A stretch of 32,430 nt of DNA from an uncultured Granulosicoccaceae bacterium (GCA_938003855.1 CALKXD010000230.1:1-32430); one strand, 5' to 3'. Counted from the stretch's first letter, positions 7,698 to 15,536 are shown. The notes: generated by a model from the letters alone, not told the origin. Numbers and translations are program-made.

Positions 7698-9404
7698 GTG
7701 GAAAAACTACTACTGCTGGTAGACGATGAGCCGTACATTCTAAAAGCGCTACAGCGGCTGTTCCACAGGTCTGACTATAAAGTACTCACCGCCAAATGTG
7801 GCTACCAGGCGCTTGATATCATTCGTGATCATCCAGTCGCGGTGCTGATCTCCGACTACAACATGCCCAACATCACCGGCGCGGAACTACTCTCGGTTGC
7901 CAAAACGCTGCGGCCTGATATGTACACCATTGTACTCAGTGGCAACAGCGATCAAGACGCGGTAATCCAGTCTATCAATGAAGGCGGTGCTTCCAAATTC
8001 ATCAGCAAACCGTGGGATGAAAATGAACTCCACCGGGTCGTCGACGACGCTTACGCCAACTGGTCTAAGCAACACTATGCGCTGGACACACCGGGCCTGC
8101 TGAAGCAAGCATCTTTTGTAGACGCTCTCAATACTACCCTGAAAGGGCCGTATACGCATGATTACGCCATTATCTATATGCAGTTGGCCGACTATCAAAA
8201 CGTGCGGGAAGTGATCGGTACCGGGGAGGAACGCGATCTACTCAATCGGATACTGGAACAACGCTCCGGTGAGTCAACCCAAGAAGCTGTCATGGGCCTG
8301 ATGGACGACGGCCGACTGTGCGTGTTTTTGAAGATTCCTGAAAGTGAGTCTCACGAGAGGTGTATTGCAGCACTGCTCAACTCACTGCCACCCTCTGTCA
8401 CCTATAACACCCATTATTTCCGAACTGCGTTCAACAGCGGCTACAGTGTATCTGCGCCTTCCCGACGCGATGCCAACCAGCTCATTAAAGACGCTTTAAC
8501 CGCAATGCACCACGCCACCGCCTCTGGTGATTCGAAAGCGATCAAATTCAAGCGTGCCATGCAATTGAAAAGCACCGAGCAGATCACACTAAACAACCAG
8601 CTGCATCAAGCACTTGAAAACAATGAGTTCAGCCTATATTACCAGCCAAAAATCAATCTGGCGGACCAGTCACTCTGCGGAGCGGAGGCTTTGCTGCGCT
8701 GGAGTAATGCGACGCTCGGATCAGTATCGCCGGACGTGTTTATCCCCCTGGCCGAGCACAGCCCTTTAATTAATGAGATTGGTGACTGGGTTATCAGGCA
8801 TGCAGCATCCCAATGGGTCGAAGTCATCCCTACCGAATCAACCACAGCCCGGGTTTCAGTCAATGTATCTCCGATTCAGCTACAGGACCCCAGGTTCATT
8901 AGTCGATTGGTCTCAGCACTGAGTGTCAGCGGCGTTAACCCCACTCAACTCGAGATTGAACTGACAGAGAGCACTGCATTACACGATTTGGATAGCTCCC
9001 TGCCGCTGCTCCGGAACATTCGCGACCTCGGCGTGAAAATATCTATTGACGATTTTGGCACTGGCTTTTCTTCACTAAATTACCTGAGTCGCCTGCCTGT
9101 TGATATCATGAAAATTGATCGATCCTTTGTACTTCCGATGCACGAATCAACATCCAACCGGCAATTGGTCAAAAACCTGATCAATATGGGCCAGGACCTT
9201 GGACTGGAAGTGGTGGCCGAGGGAGTAGAGAACGCAGAGCAACTCGCGACACTTGCGGAATTCGGCTGCGATGTGATCCAGGGTTTTTACTACAGCAGGC
9301 CATTACCGCTGGCGGAATTCATAGAATTCCTGTCCGGCTACACACCGTCACAGCAAGCGGTTCCAGCCAACGCCCCCTTTGATGGCTATCGGCTGACGGG
9401 ATAG
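7698..9404 (+). CDS. Response regulator with degenerate GGDEF and intact EAL (cyclic-di-GMP phosphodiesterase)
   Basis: From GTG 7698 (AGGA about 8 bases upstream) this is a 568-residue protein. Residues 1-125 are a receiver domain with D9/D10, phospho-acceptor D53 (ISDYNMP), S81 and K104. About 140-290 resembles a GGDEF fold, but the active-site motif reads MDDGRLCVF and is not catalytic. About 300-550 is an EAL domain with all key residues visible: E330 (AEALLR), N389 (VNVSP), E421 (EIELTES), D451-D452 (IDDFGTGF), K472 (MKIDRS), E508 (AEGVE) and Q528 (IQGFYYSRP). It should hydrolyse cyclic-di-GMP, with activity tuned by phosphorylation from the divergent H-NOX kinase. Its equivalent in Shewanella is HnoB. 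The longer upstream open frame is rejected because the receiver begins at this GTG. Confidence 0.93.
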   Translation: MEKLLLLVDDEPYILKALQRLFHRSDYKVLTAKCGYQALDIIRDHPVAVLISDYNMPNITGAELLSVAKTLRPDMYTIVLSGNSDQDAVIQSINEGGASKFISKPWDENELHRVVDDAYANWSKQHYALDTPGLLKQASFVDALNTTLKGPYTHDYAIIYMQLADYQNVREVIGTGEERDLLNRILEQRSGESTQEAVMGLMDDGRLCVFLKIPESESHERCIAALLNSLPPSVTYNTHYFRTAFNSGYSVSAPSRRDANQLIKDALTAMHHATASGDSKAIKFKRAMQLKSTEQITLNNQLHQALENNEFSLYYQPKINLADQSLCGAEALLRWSNATLGSVSPDVFIPLAEHSPLINEIGDWVIRHAASQWVEVIPTESTTARVSVNVSPIQLQDPRFISRLVSALSVSGVNPTQLEIELTESTALHDLDSSLPLLRNIRDLGVKISIDDFGTGFSSLNYLSRLPVDIMKIDRSFVLPMHESTSNRQLVKNLINMGQDLGLEVVAEGVENAEQLATLAEFGCDVIQGFYYSRPLPLAEFIEFLSGYTPSQQAVPANAPFDGYRLTG

Positions 9405-10003
9405 CTGTTTCTGAAGGTACGCACCCTACACCACTGATGCGCCAGTGCTACACCATGGCCCCGTTGTATGACAAAGCTCGAATAAAACAACACAGCGGCC
9501 CCTGGATAATTTCCCCACTCGCGACTGGCAACTGGCAAATTACTCCACACCACCGTTCAACATGCCCACACGAGCCTCCGTTGCAAACATTGCCACATCT
9601 GTTTCTATACCTGGTAGCGCCTCGAACAACCACAAAGGTACTTAGAAGCCACCTCATTGGTAGCACACTGGCTTTATGTACGCGCGTGTTGGCTGGCAAC
9701 CCCAAAGCAGTTGCGCTCAAAGGTCGAAACCCGGCATCAGGCGTCAAGATAGAGAGTTGCTATTTAGCTGTAGTTCTGGCTGTAGTTGCGGCTTTGCCCC
9801 GCGTTGTGCGGGACCTCTGCGAGATTGCAGGTTGATGGCTGAAAGCTACCATCCGCTCCAGGCCGAAATGCCATTTCAGATTCAGCTCTGCTTACTGCCA
9901 TCCATCTATTATCGATAGCGCGTAAATCAACCTGACCCTGGCAATTGATGTTGTTATTGGCCCTAAACTAAATTTGCTACCATCCACAGACAGCCGATAG
10001 TTA
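9405..10003. other. Noncoding gap downstream of the phosphodiesterase gene
   Basis: Open frames here (for example 9437-9835 on the plus strand) have no recognisable domain, low-plausibility composition and no convincing start signals. Only short direct repeats are seen (ACTGGCA twice near 9522-9535, CTGTAGTT twice near 9768-9787). No tRNA, terminator with T-run or known RNA is visible. It precedes the MITE-like element and could be decayed sequence. Confidence 0.5.
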
Positions 10004-10161
10004 GTGCCTATCCAGAAACAGGGTGTCGCGAGGATCATTCAGGTGCGTGAGATTTTGCCTACCACATGCAGGCGCTTAGTTGTTCTTAAGTAACTACCTG
10101 TGGTCGGCAAAAGATGGCGAGCCTGAGCGGTACGCCGTAGCGCTTGTTTCCGGATGGGCAC
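10004..10161. mobile_element. MITE-like palindromic element flanked by TA dinucleotides
   Basis: The ends are near-perfect inverted repeats: the left reads GTGCCTATCCAGAAACA and the right, reverse-complemented, GTGCCCATCCGGAAACA. The dinucleotide TA abuts both ends (10002-10003 and 10162-10163), as expected for TA-target elements. The two arms stay in register without gaps: a second block TCAGG and a third block TTTTGCC-x-ACCACA match at the same distance from each end, and the centre can fold as TAGTT/AACTA around TTCTTAAG. At 158 bp it has no room for a transposase. It is best read as a non-autonomous miniature element. The family of the parent transposase is not identified. Confidence 0.7.
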
Positions 10162-10242
10162 TAGCTGCTTGACGTTGCTGCCGGGCGCAGCTTTCGTTCG
10201 ATGAGCCACTCTCCCGGTTATTCCCGCTTTGCCAGTATGCCG

Positions 10243-11577
10243 TCAGGTGCGGATCTTCAATAATTTGGAATCGCTCGGGCCGGTTTTCAGTGCCTTGAAT
10301 TTGGCAATAAAGGACGCCGTCAGTACCTGACCACTGCGCAACATCAGGACGTTTTCACGGAGATAGACGTCTTCCGCCAGAGTCATACCCGGTTCGACAT
10401 TGTCAATATTCAGAATCAACTCTTTCTTGATTGTCTCCTCGCGAGTCAGATTTTCATTGATTGCGATAAACGCCTCGACTACCTTTTTGTCGTAGCGCCG
10501 GTCAATATTTGAATTTAGATAGCGGATAGCGCCATCAGAATCCATCGCCGAACCCAGCAGCGCTCCGGAGAGGAGATCGTCAAACTCGTTAACAACGGCC
10601 AAAATGCGGGCACCGATCGGAATTTCTTCACCCTTGAGATTATCAGGGTAGCCGCCACCACCGTATTGCTCATGGTGTGCACGGATAATTGCTGCCGCAT
10701 TACTCAGTGGACTCAGCGTCACAAGTATTGCTTCACCATTGGTAGAATGCTGCTGAAAAAGCTCCTTCTGCTCATCATTGAGCGTATCGTAGGGTGTCCT
10801 TAACAGCTCATCCGACAAGCCAATTTTGCCGATATCGTGCAACAACGCTGCGTAGCGAATATCCTTGCGAACCGCATCGTCGAGTTGCATCTTCTCGGCG
10901 ACCCTATCTGCCGCTTCTGCCACCCGTTCGCCATGCGCTGTAGACTCCCCTTCCCGCATGCCAACAATGCGCGAGAATACGGCTATAGAATCACTGTATG
11001 CCTGCTCGATGTTGTTAGTAGACAACTGCAGTTGCTCGGCCACCTGTCTCAGTTCTTTGGTTCTGGTCTGGACCTTCTCTTCCAGCGACTGGTTGAGCTC
11101 CTGCAGCTGCTTGTTCTGCTCTGCCGTCAACGCATTGAGTCGGCGGTGCTCGTCTTTCAGAAACTTGCTCTCAAGAGCTCTCTGCACGCACATCAGCAGA
11201 TCGGTATCATCCCAGGGCTTTGCAATATAGCGATAAATACTGCCGTTGTTGATCGCCCCGACAGTCGACTCCATATCGGAGTAACCGGTTAACAACATTC
11301 GGACGGTGTCTGGCCACCTGGCAGCCACTTCAGAAAGAAAATGGTTGCCGTCCATCTCCGGCATTCGCATATCGGATACAACGATATCTACGCTGTTGTC
11401 TTTGAGATATTCCAGTCCTTCAGCGGCACTGGTTGCGGTGTGAGTGGAGTGACCGGACCGTCTGAACACACGCTTGAGCGACATCAGAATCTGGGGTTCA
11501 TCATCAACGCAGAGTATCTTACCCGTGAACGGCGTAGGTTCGTCGTCGAGTTCTTCTGTTTGTTGCTGAGCAAGCAT
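10243..11577 (-). CDS. Response regulator with degenerate HD-GYP domain
   Basis: This 444-residue protein has a receiver domain (about 19-135; D25/D26, phospho-acceptor D69, T97, K120), a coiled coil (about 140-190), an HD-GYP domain (about 195-375) and a short C-terminal beta domain. HD-GYP enzymes hydrolyse cyclic-di-GMP to GMP. Here H215, H247-D248 (LLHDIGK), H277 and H301-H302 are kept. The usual HHExxDGxGYP reads HHEQYGGGGYP (D to G at 306), the last metal aspartate of AVAD is N330 (AVVNEFDD), and the conserved RPYK stretch after it is lost. It may therefore be weak or inactive and act as a regulator, like the degenerate HD-GYP HnoD that restrains HnoB in Shewanella. GGAAG lies 7-8 bases before the ATG. 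Confidence 0.9.
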   Translation of the reverse strand: MLAQQQTEELDDEPTPFTGKILCVDDEPQILMSLKRVFRRSGHSTHTATSAAEGLEYLKDNSVDIVVSDMRMPEMDGNHFLSEVAARWPDTVRMLLTGYSDMESTVGAINNGSIYRYIAKPWDDTDLLMCVQRALESKFLKDEHRRLNALTAEQNKQLQELNQSLEEKVQTRTKELRQVAEQLQLSTNNIEQAYSDSIAVFSRIVGMREGESTAHGERVAEAADRVAEKMQLDDAVRKDIRYAALLHDIGKIGLSDELLRTPYDTLNDEQKELFQQHSTNGEAILVTLSPLSNAAAIIRAHHEQYGGGGYPDNLKGEEIPIGARILAVVNEFDDLLSGALLGSAMDSDGAIRYLNSNIDRRYDKKVVEAFIAINENLTREETIKKELILNIDNVEPGMTLAEDVYLRENVLMLRSGQVLTASFIAKFKALKTGPSDSKLLKIRT

Positions 11578-11645
11578 GAATCACTTCCGTGTTGATGACA
11601 TACCCTGATAGACCATCCGTTGATCACACAGGTCACATGATTGCG

Positions 11646-11742
11646 TTTAACGGCGTATTCGTGCTGCACTTAATATAAGCTGGAAACTATTTTTGACGGC
11701 TGTTTTGATATCTCTTAACAATCCATTCTTTCCGCCGTTAAA
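11646..11742. promoter_or_regulatory. Distant 10-bp inverted pair in the HD-GYP / PhnD-like divergent region
   Basis: TTTAACGGCG (11646-11655) is repeated in inverse orientation as CGCCGTTAAA (11733-11742). The pair brackets most of the 196-bp divergent intergenic region between the HD-GYP regulator and the binding-protein gene. Two identical 10-bp half-sites 77 bases apart could be operators bridged by a regulator. They could also be chance, since no other copy was noticed. Confidence 0.3.
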
Positions 11743-11750
11743 GACGCTGG

Positions 11751-11767
11751 CCTTTTACTGAAAAGGA
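11751..11767 (+). promoter_or_regulatory. Hairpin covering the ribosome site of the PhnD-like gene
   Basis: CCTTTT (11751-11756) can pair with AAAAGG (11761-11766) around the loop ACTG. The 3' arm contains most of the AAGGA ribosome site 6 bases before the ATG at 11774. In the folded state initiation would be hampered, so translation may depend on temperature, a protein or a small RNA. The stem is short and A-T rich, so the effect may be mild. Confidence 0.3.
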
Positions 11768-11773
11768 ATTTTA

Positions 11774-12583
11774 ATGAAAGCCCGCGCCATTCTGGTACTC
11801 ATCTCCCTCATTTTCTGTGCCCAGGCTCATGCCAGGGACTACACGTTCGGTATCGTTCCACAACAGTCCGCAGCAAAGATTGCACGCTTGTGGGGCCCTA
11901 TTCTCAAACAGGTTGGTGAGGATACCGGACTGACGTTAAAACTGGTCACCGCCAAAGATATTCCCACCTTTGAAAAACGCCTGGACGAAGGGCAATACGA
12001 CTTCGCCTACATGAACCCCTATCACTTCACCGTCTTCAGCAAAGCACCGGGCTACCTTGCGCTTGCACACCAGAAAAACAAGTTTATACGCGGCATTATC
12101 GTTGTCAGAAAAGACAGCCCGTTTGCGACCCTCGCCGAATTGCAAGGCGCAACCCTAGCGTTCCCTTCGCCGGCAGCCTTCGCCGCTTCGATCCTTCCAC
12201 AGGCTAAATTGGTTCAGGATTCCATAGCCTATACGCCACGTTATGTGTCCTCACACGACTCTGTCTACCTGGCAGTCGCGCGGGGGTTGGTACCTGCCGG
12301 TGGTGGAGTTTTGCGCACGTTCAATAACAGCGCTCCTGAGATCAAAGATCAGCTGAAGGTATTTTGGACAACACCAAAATACACACCGCACGCGTTCGCC
12401 GCACACCCCGATGTTCCCGCGGCCGACCGACAGAAGCTGCAGGCAGCACTCAGCATGCTCGACACTACTGAAGCCGGGCGGGCACTGTTAAGCGCTATAA
12501 ACTTCAAGGGCATCAAAGCCGCCGATAGCCAAAGCTGGAACGATGTCAGGGCACTGAATCTGTCTGTACTCAGCGACGACTAG
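11774..12583 (+). CDS. PhnD-like periplasmic substrate-binding protein
   Basis: This 269-residue protein has a signal peptide (about residues 1-20, ending AHA before RDYTFG) and the phosphate/phosphonate-type binding fold. Landmarks are the opening YTFGIVPQQSA, the YDFAYMNPYHF segment at about 75-85 and the SHDSVYLAVARG helix. Family members deliver phosphonate, phosphite or other oxyanions to ABC importers, but no permease or ATPase gene lies nearby. Instead the next gene, 124 bp on, is a membrane histidine kinase. This suggests the protein works as a soluble ligand sensor presenting its ligand to the kinase's periplasmic domain (inference). The ligand cannot be told from sequence. AAGGA precedes the ATG, inside a small hairpin. 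Confidence 0.88.
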   Translation: MKARAILVLISLIFCAQAHARDYTFGIVPQQSAAKIARLWGPILKQVGEDTGLTLKLVTAKDIPTFEKRLDEGQYDFAYMNPYHFTVFSKAPGYLALAHQKNKFIRGIIVVRKDSPFATLAELQGATLAFPSPAAFAASILPQAKLVQDSIAYTPRYVSSHDSVYLAVARGLVPAGGGVLRTFNNSAPEIKDQLKVFWTTPKYTPHAFAAHPDVPAADRQKLQAALSMLDTTEAGRALLSAINFKGIKAADSQSWNDVRALNLSVLSDD

Positions 12584-12707
12584 ATTGCCCTGCACTCAGG
12601 CACTGACTAGCCTGCATGCCACTGATTCCGGATGCATGCGGCACTGCATCATCTGAACATTCGCCCAGCCACCGAAAGCGTGCGGGCGCTGAAAGGACAC
12701 ATCCGAC

Positions 12708-14342
12708 ATGTCACTGAGATTTAAAACCGTAATCGGGGTCGCTCTCATTGAGGCGCTGTTACTCGCGTTGCTCATCGTGACTGTCATGTCCTACCAGCGC
12801 ACCAGCGCTGAAGAAGCACTGCTTAAGCGCGCCACAACCACCGCCACGCTGTTCGCAACGACCACCAAAGATCCGCTGTTATCACTTGACCTTGCTTCAT
12901 TGGACGCCTTCAGCCGCGAGTTGATGACTAACCCGGATTTACTCTACGTGCGGGTACTGGCTGAGGACGGCCAGGTATATTCCGAGGCCGGTGCAGTTGA
13001 GCTTCTTAACCGCACCTTCTCCGAAGACCTGCATCTGGACGACGTCACCGATGGTGTATTCGATGCGTCAGCGACTATACAAGAAGGCGGCATAGCCTAC
13101 GGACACGTGGAACTGGGATTCGATACCGGCAGTATCCAGAATATCATCGCTGAAACACGCAACAACGGAATAGGAATCGCGGTGATCGAAATGGGGCTTG
13201 TTGCGCTGTTCTCACTGATGCTCGGAACCTACCTGACCCGGCAATTGGAAGTACTGCGAAGCTCAGCCAAACAGATCTCAACGGGGGACTACACAGGCCA
13301 GATACCCATCACCAGCAAAGACGAAATCGCAGAAGTTGCCAGCGCTTTTAACCGCATGTCCCAGGCACTACTGGAATCACAGCAAACACGGGACAAGTAC
13401 GAAGAAGACCTGAGAGAGCTCAACCATACACTGGAGGAACGGGTAGAACGCCGGACCGCAAAGATAAACACCCAGATTGCAGAACTGCAGAACGCCAATA
13501 GAAAAATAGAGGAAACCCAGGCCAAGCTGATTCAGTCCGAAAAACTCGCCTCTGTCGGGCAATTGGCAGCCGGTGTTGCACACGAAATAAACAACCCGAT
13601 AGGCTTTGTACGCAGCAATCTGGCGACTCTGGATGATTACATCAATGTGTACCAGACACTGATAGACAACTATCGCAGCATGAACTCTCTACAAGGCGAG
13701 GCACTGGAAGCGCGCCGTCAGGAAATAGCCAGCATCGAGAAATCCGAAGACCTGGACTACATCAACGAAGACATTAAAGACCTGCTAAAAGATTGCCGCG
13801 ACGGAACCTCTAGAGTGAAGGATATCGTCTCCGGTCTGCGCGATTTCTCTCATATGGGTGGCAAGGGCCGTGACTTGTGCGATCTCAACGCCTGCATTAG
13901 CTCGACATTGAAGATTGTTGTCAACGGTTTGAAGAAAAAGTGCGATGTGATCACCGACTTGCAGGATATACCAATGATCATCGCCAATCAGGGTGAGGTA
14001 AACCAGATACTCATGAACCTGCTCGTCAATGCCGGACAGGCCATTGATGAAAGCGGCAGCATTGGCGTCAGCACTTCTGTTAAAGATAACATGGCATTGG
14101 TTACCGTATCCGATACCGGGTCAGGCATCGATCCCGCCAATATTGAAAAGCTGTTCGATCCGTTCTTTACCACCAAACCGGTCGGCGAAGGGACCGGACT
14201 GGGACTGGCGATATCTTACGGGATTATCCAGGACCATGGCGGTGATATCGATGTGAAAAGCGAACTCGGTGTGGGCACCACGTTTACTATCAGCCTGCCA
14301 TTGCCCGACGAGCAGGACAACGAGCTACCAATAGCGGCCTAG
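12708..14342 (+). CDS. Membrane histidine kinase with HAMP domain
   Basis: This 544-residue sensor has transmembrane helix 1 at about 8-28, a periplasmic domain (about 30-152) of a small alpha/beta type, helix 2 at about 153-176, HAMP (about 177-228), a long coiled coil (about 225-278), HisKA with H292 in GVAHEINNPI, and HATPase with N437/N441, DTGSG (469-473) and GTGLGL (495-500). The catalytic half closely resembles the H-NOX kinase at 5941-6918, including the shared QSEK, GVAHEINNP and FFTTKPVG stretches. The two are probably paralogues with overlapping receiver partners. It has no receiver domain. AAGGA precedes the ATG by about 10 bases. The PhnD-like protein upstream is the likely periplasmic partner. 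Confidence 0.9.
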   Translation: MSLRFKTVIGVALIEALLLALLIVTVMSYQRTSAEEALLKRATTTATLFATTTKDPLLSLDLASLDAFSRELMTNPDLLYVRVLAEDGQVYSEAGAVELLNRTFSEDLHLDDVTDGVFDASATIQEGGIAYGHVELGFDTGSIQNIIAETRNNGIGIAVIEMGLVALFSLMLGTYLTRQLEVLRSSAKQISTGDYTGQIPITSKDEIAEVASAFNRMSQALLESQQTRDKYEEDLRELNHTLEERVERRTAKINTQIAELQNANRKIEETQAKLIQSEKLASVGQLAAGVAHEINNPIGFVRSNLATLDDYINVYQTLIDNYRSMNSLQGEALEARRQEIASIEKSEDLDYINEDIKDLLKDCRDGTSRVKDIVSGLRDFSHMGGKGRDLCDLNACISSTLKIVVNGLKKKCDVITDLQDIPMIIANQGEVNQILMNLLVNAGQAIDESGSIGVSTSVKDNMALVTVSDTGSGIDPANIEKLFDPFFTTKPVGEGTGLGLAISYGIIQDHGGDIDVKSELGVGTTFTISLPLPDEQDNELPIAA

Positions 14343-14357
14343 AGCCCGCCACGCCAC

Positions 14358-14401
14358 ACAGCATTGCTGATTAAAGATCGACGGTAATACTGCTTTTTTT
14401 T
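14358..14401 (+). terminator. Imperfect rho-independent terminator after the histidine kinase
   Basis: An imperfect stem (CAGCATTGC with GGTAATACTG, containing one mismatch and a G-T pair) is followed by eight T residues (14394-14401). It begins about 16 bases after the kinase stop codon. The stem is weak, so termination efficiency is uncertain. Confidence 0.4.
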
Positions 14402-14490
14402 GCCGCTGCCGACGATGTGGTGTTGAGGCCCGCGGTACATGCACAACACCGGCAAACAAGACGATCAGTGAACTACCAGGGCCATGATCA

Positions 14491-14561
14491 CCCATCACCG
14501 ACTTTTACCTCGCACCAGTGCCCATCACCGGCTTTTACCTCGCACCAGTGCCCACCACCGG
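14491..14561. repeat. 30-bp tandem repeat, 2.4 copies, abutting the enoyl-CoA hydratase stop
   Basis: Two full units (14491-14520 and 14521-14550) differ at a single base. A partial third (from 14551, CCCACCACCGGC) runs into the minus-strand stop codon at 14562. On the minus strand it is thus the start of the 3' untranslated region. There are no spacers, so it is not a CRISPR. It most likely arose by replication slippage and may vary in copy number between strains. Confidence 0.8.
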
Positions 14562-15410
14562 CTACCGCCCCTTCCAGACCGGCGAACGTTTTTCCAGAAA
14601 AGCCTGTTTACCCTCTGCATGATCGTCGCTTTGATACGCGATAGCCTGCAACCCGGCTTCTATAGAAATGGTTTCGTCAAGCGACTTCTCAGCGACCTCC
14701 CGAATGACCTGCTTAGTGTAGCGAAGCGACAGCGGTGCGCGCGTCAACAGCCGGTCAGCATAGTCATGAGCATCACTCAGCAATTGCCTGTTTAACACTG
14801 CCTGATCGCTGGCGTTTTGATCATCTCCAGCGCGAGCACATACGGCATTAGCCAATCCCAACGATACACACTCCTGTGCCTGCAATTTCTGCCCAAGCGC
14901 CATCACCTCATAGGCCTTCTTTGGACCAAGCTGCCGGAGCAAATGCCGGCTCATGCCGCCATCGGGAAGCAAGCCGATGGCAGAAAACGCCAGAAATAAA
15001 TAGCTTGCGGGGGCCATCAGCACGATATCGCAAGACAGAGCCAGCGCACAGCCTATTCCTGCGGCGGGTCCATTCACCGCTGCGATATACGGCTTAGGCG
15101 CTTCGGAGATGCCTAACAGGATAGGCTTGTACTCCTGGTTGAGCCGATCTTCGACAGTCTGCTCTGGCGGGTTGTTATCGACCAGATCAGCGCCGCAGCA
15201 AAAGCCCCGTCCAGCGCCGGTGACAATAACCACCCGCACGGAATCATCGGCATTCAACTGCTGCACAGCCTGCAGTAACTCGCGACGAAGCGTGCCATTG
15301 CAAGCATTCAAGGAAGCCGGTCGCTGCAGAGTAACAACAGCAATAGCGTTAGCGATTTCCACATCGACGGTTTTTGTCACAGATCCAGTCCTGACCGAAA
15401 CCGACATCAT
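14562..15410 (-). CDS. Enoyl-CoA hydratase/isomerase family protein (PaaG-like)
   Basis: This crotonase-fold protein has about 282 residues from ATG 15410. The frame is open 8 codons further to a TTG, but GGACGG about 10 bases before the ATG favours the shorter form. The oxyanion-hole segments GRGFCCGADL and AAVNGPAAGIGC are clear. Neither glutamate of true enoyl-CoA hydratases is present: their positions read GCALALSCD and FSAIGLLPD. The aspartate of GLLPDGG (D150) is kept, as in PaaG and other isomerase-type crotonases that shift double bonds or open epoxides. An isomerase role in fatty-acid or aromatic acyl-CoA breakdown is more likely than simple hydration. It is monocistronic and insulated upstream by a strong terminator. 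Confidence 0.88.
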   Translation of the reverse strand: MMSVSVRTGSVTKTVDVEIANAIAVVTLQRPASLNACNGTLRRELLQAVQQLNADDSVRVVIVTGAGRGFCCGADLVDNNPPEQTVEDRLNQEYKPILLGISEAPKPYIAAVNGPAAGIGCALALSCDIVLMAPASYLFLAFSAIGLLPDGGMSRHLLRQLGPKKAYEVMALGQKLQAQECVSLGLANAVCARAGDDQNASDQAVLNRQLLSDAHDYADRLLTRAPLSLRYTKQVIREVAEKSLDETISIEAGLQAIAYQSDDHAEGKQAFLEKRSPVWKGR

Positions 15411-15504
15411 ATTTGACCAGCCGTCCGCACGCAAAATGTTCTGCTAGCCTCCCCTGCACCACCAACCGTTCTGCCAAAGGGACGGCTTTATGATCGGGCA
15501 CAAA

Positions 15505-15536
15505 AAAGGCCGGGATGAAACATCATCCCGGCCTTT
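15505..15536 (-). terminator. Strong rho-independent terminator of the GH12-like lipoprotein gene
   Basis: A perfect 14-bp stem (15505-15518 with 15523-15536; core GGCCGGGATGA) closes a 4-base loop AACA. On the minus strand the stem ends in a run of T residues (A-run 15502-15507 on the plus strand). It lies about 24 bases after the lipoprotein stop codon. The plus-strand side also ends in TTTCTTT, so it could act in both directions. Confidence 0.92.

Noticed and set aside
9437-9835. 132-codon plus-strand frame in the gap after the phosphodiesterase gene
   Set aside because: No domain, membrane or signal pattern, no ribosome site and an overlapping frame on the other strand; it looks like chance.
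14394-14401. T8 run as part of a phase-variable promoter or gene
   Set aside because: It lies after the kinase stop codon and is better explained as the tail of a weak terminator.
14491-14561. Possible CRISPR array
   Set aside because: Only 2.4 directly abutting units without spacers, and no cas genes in the window.
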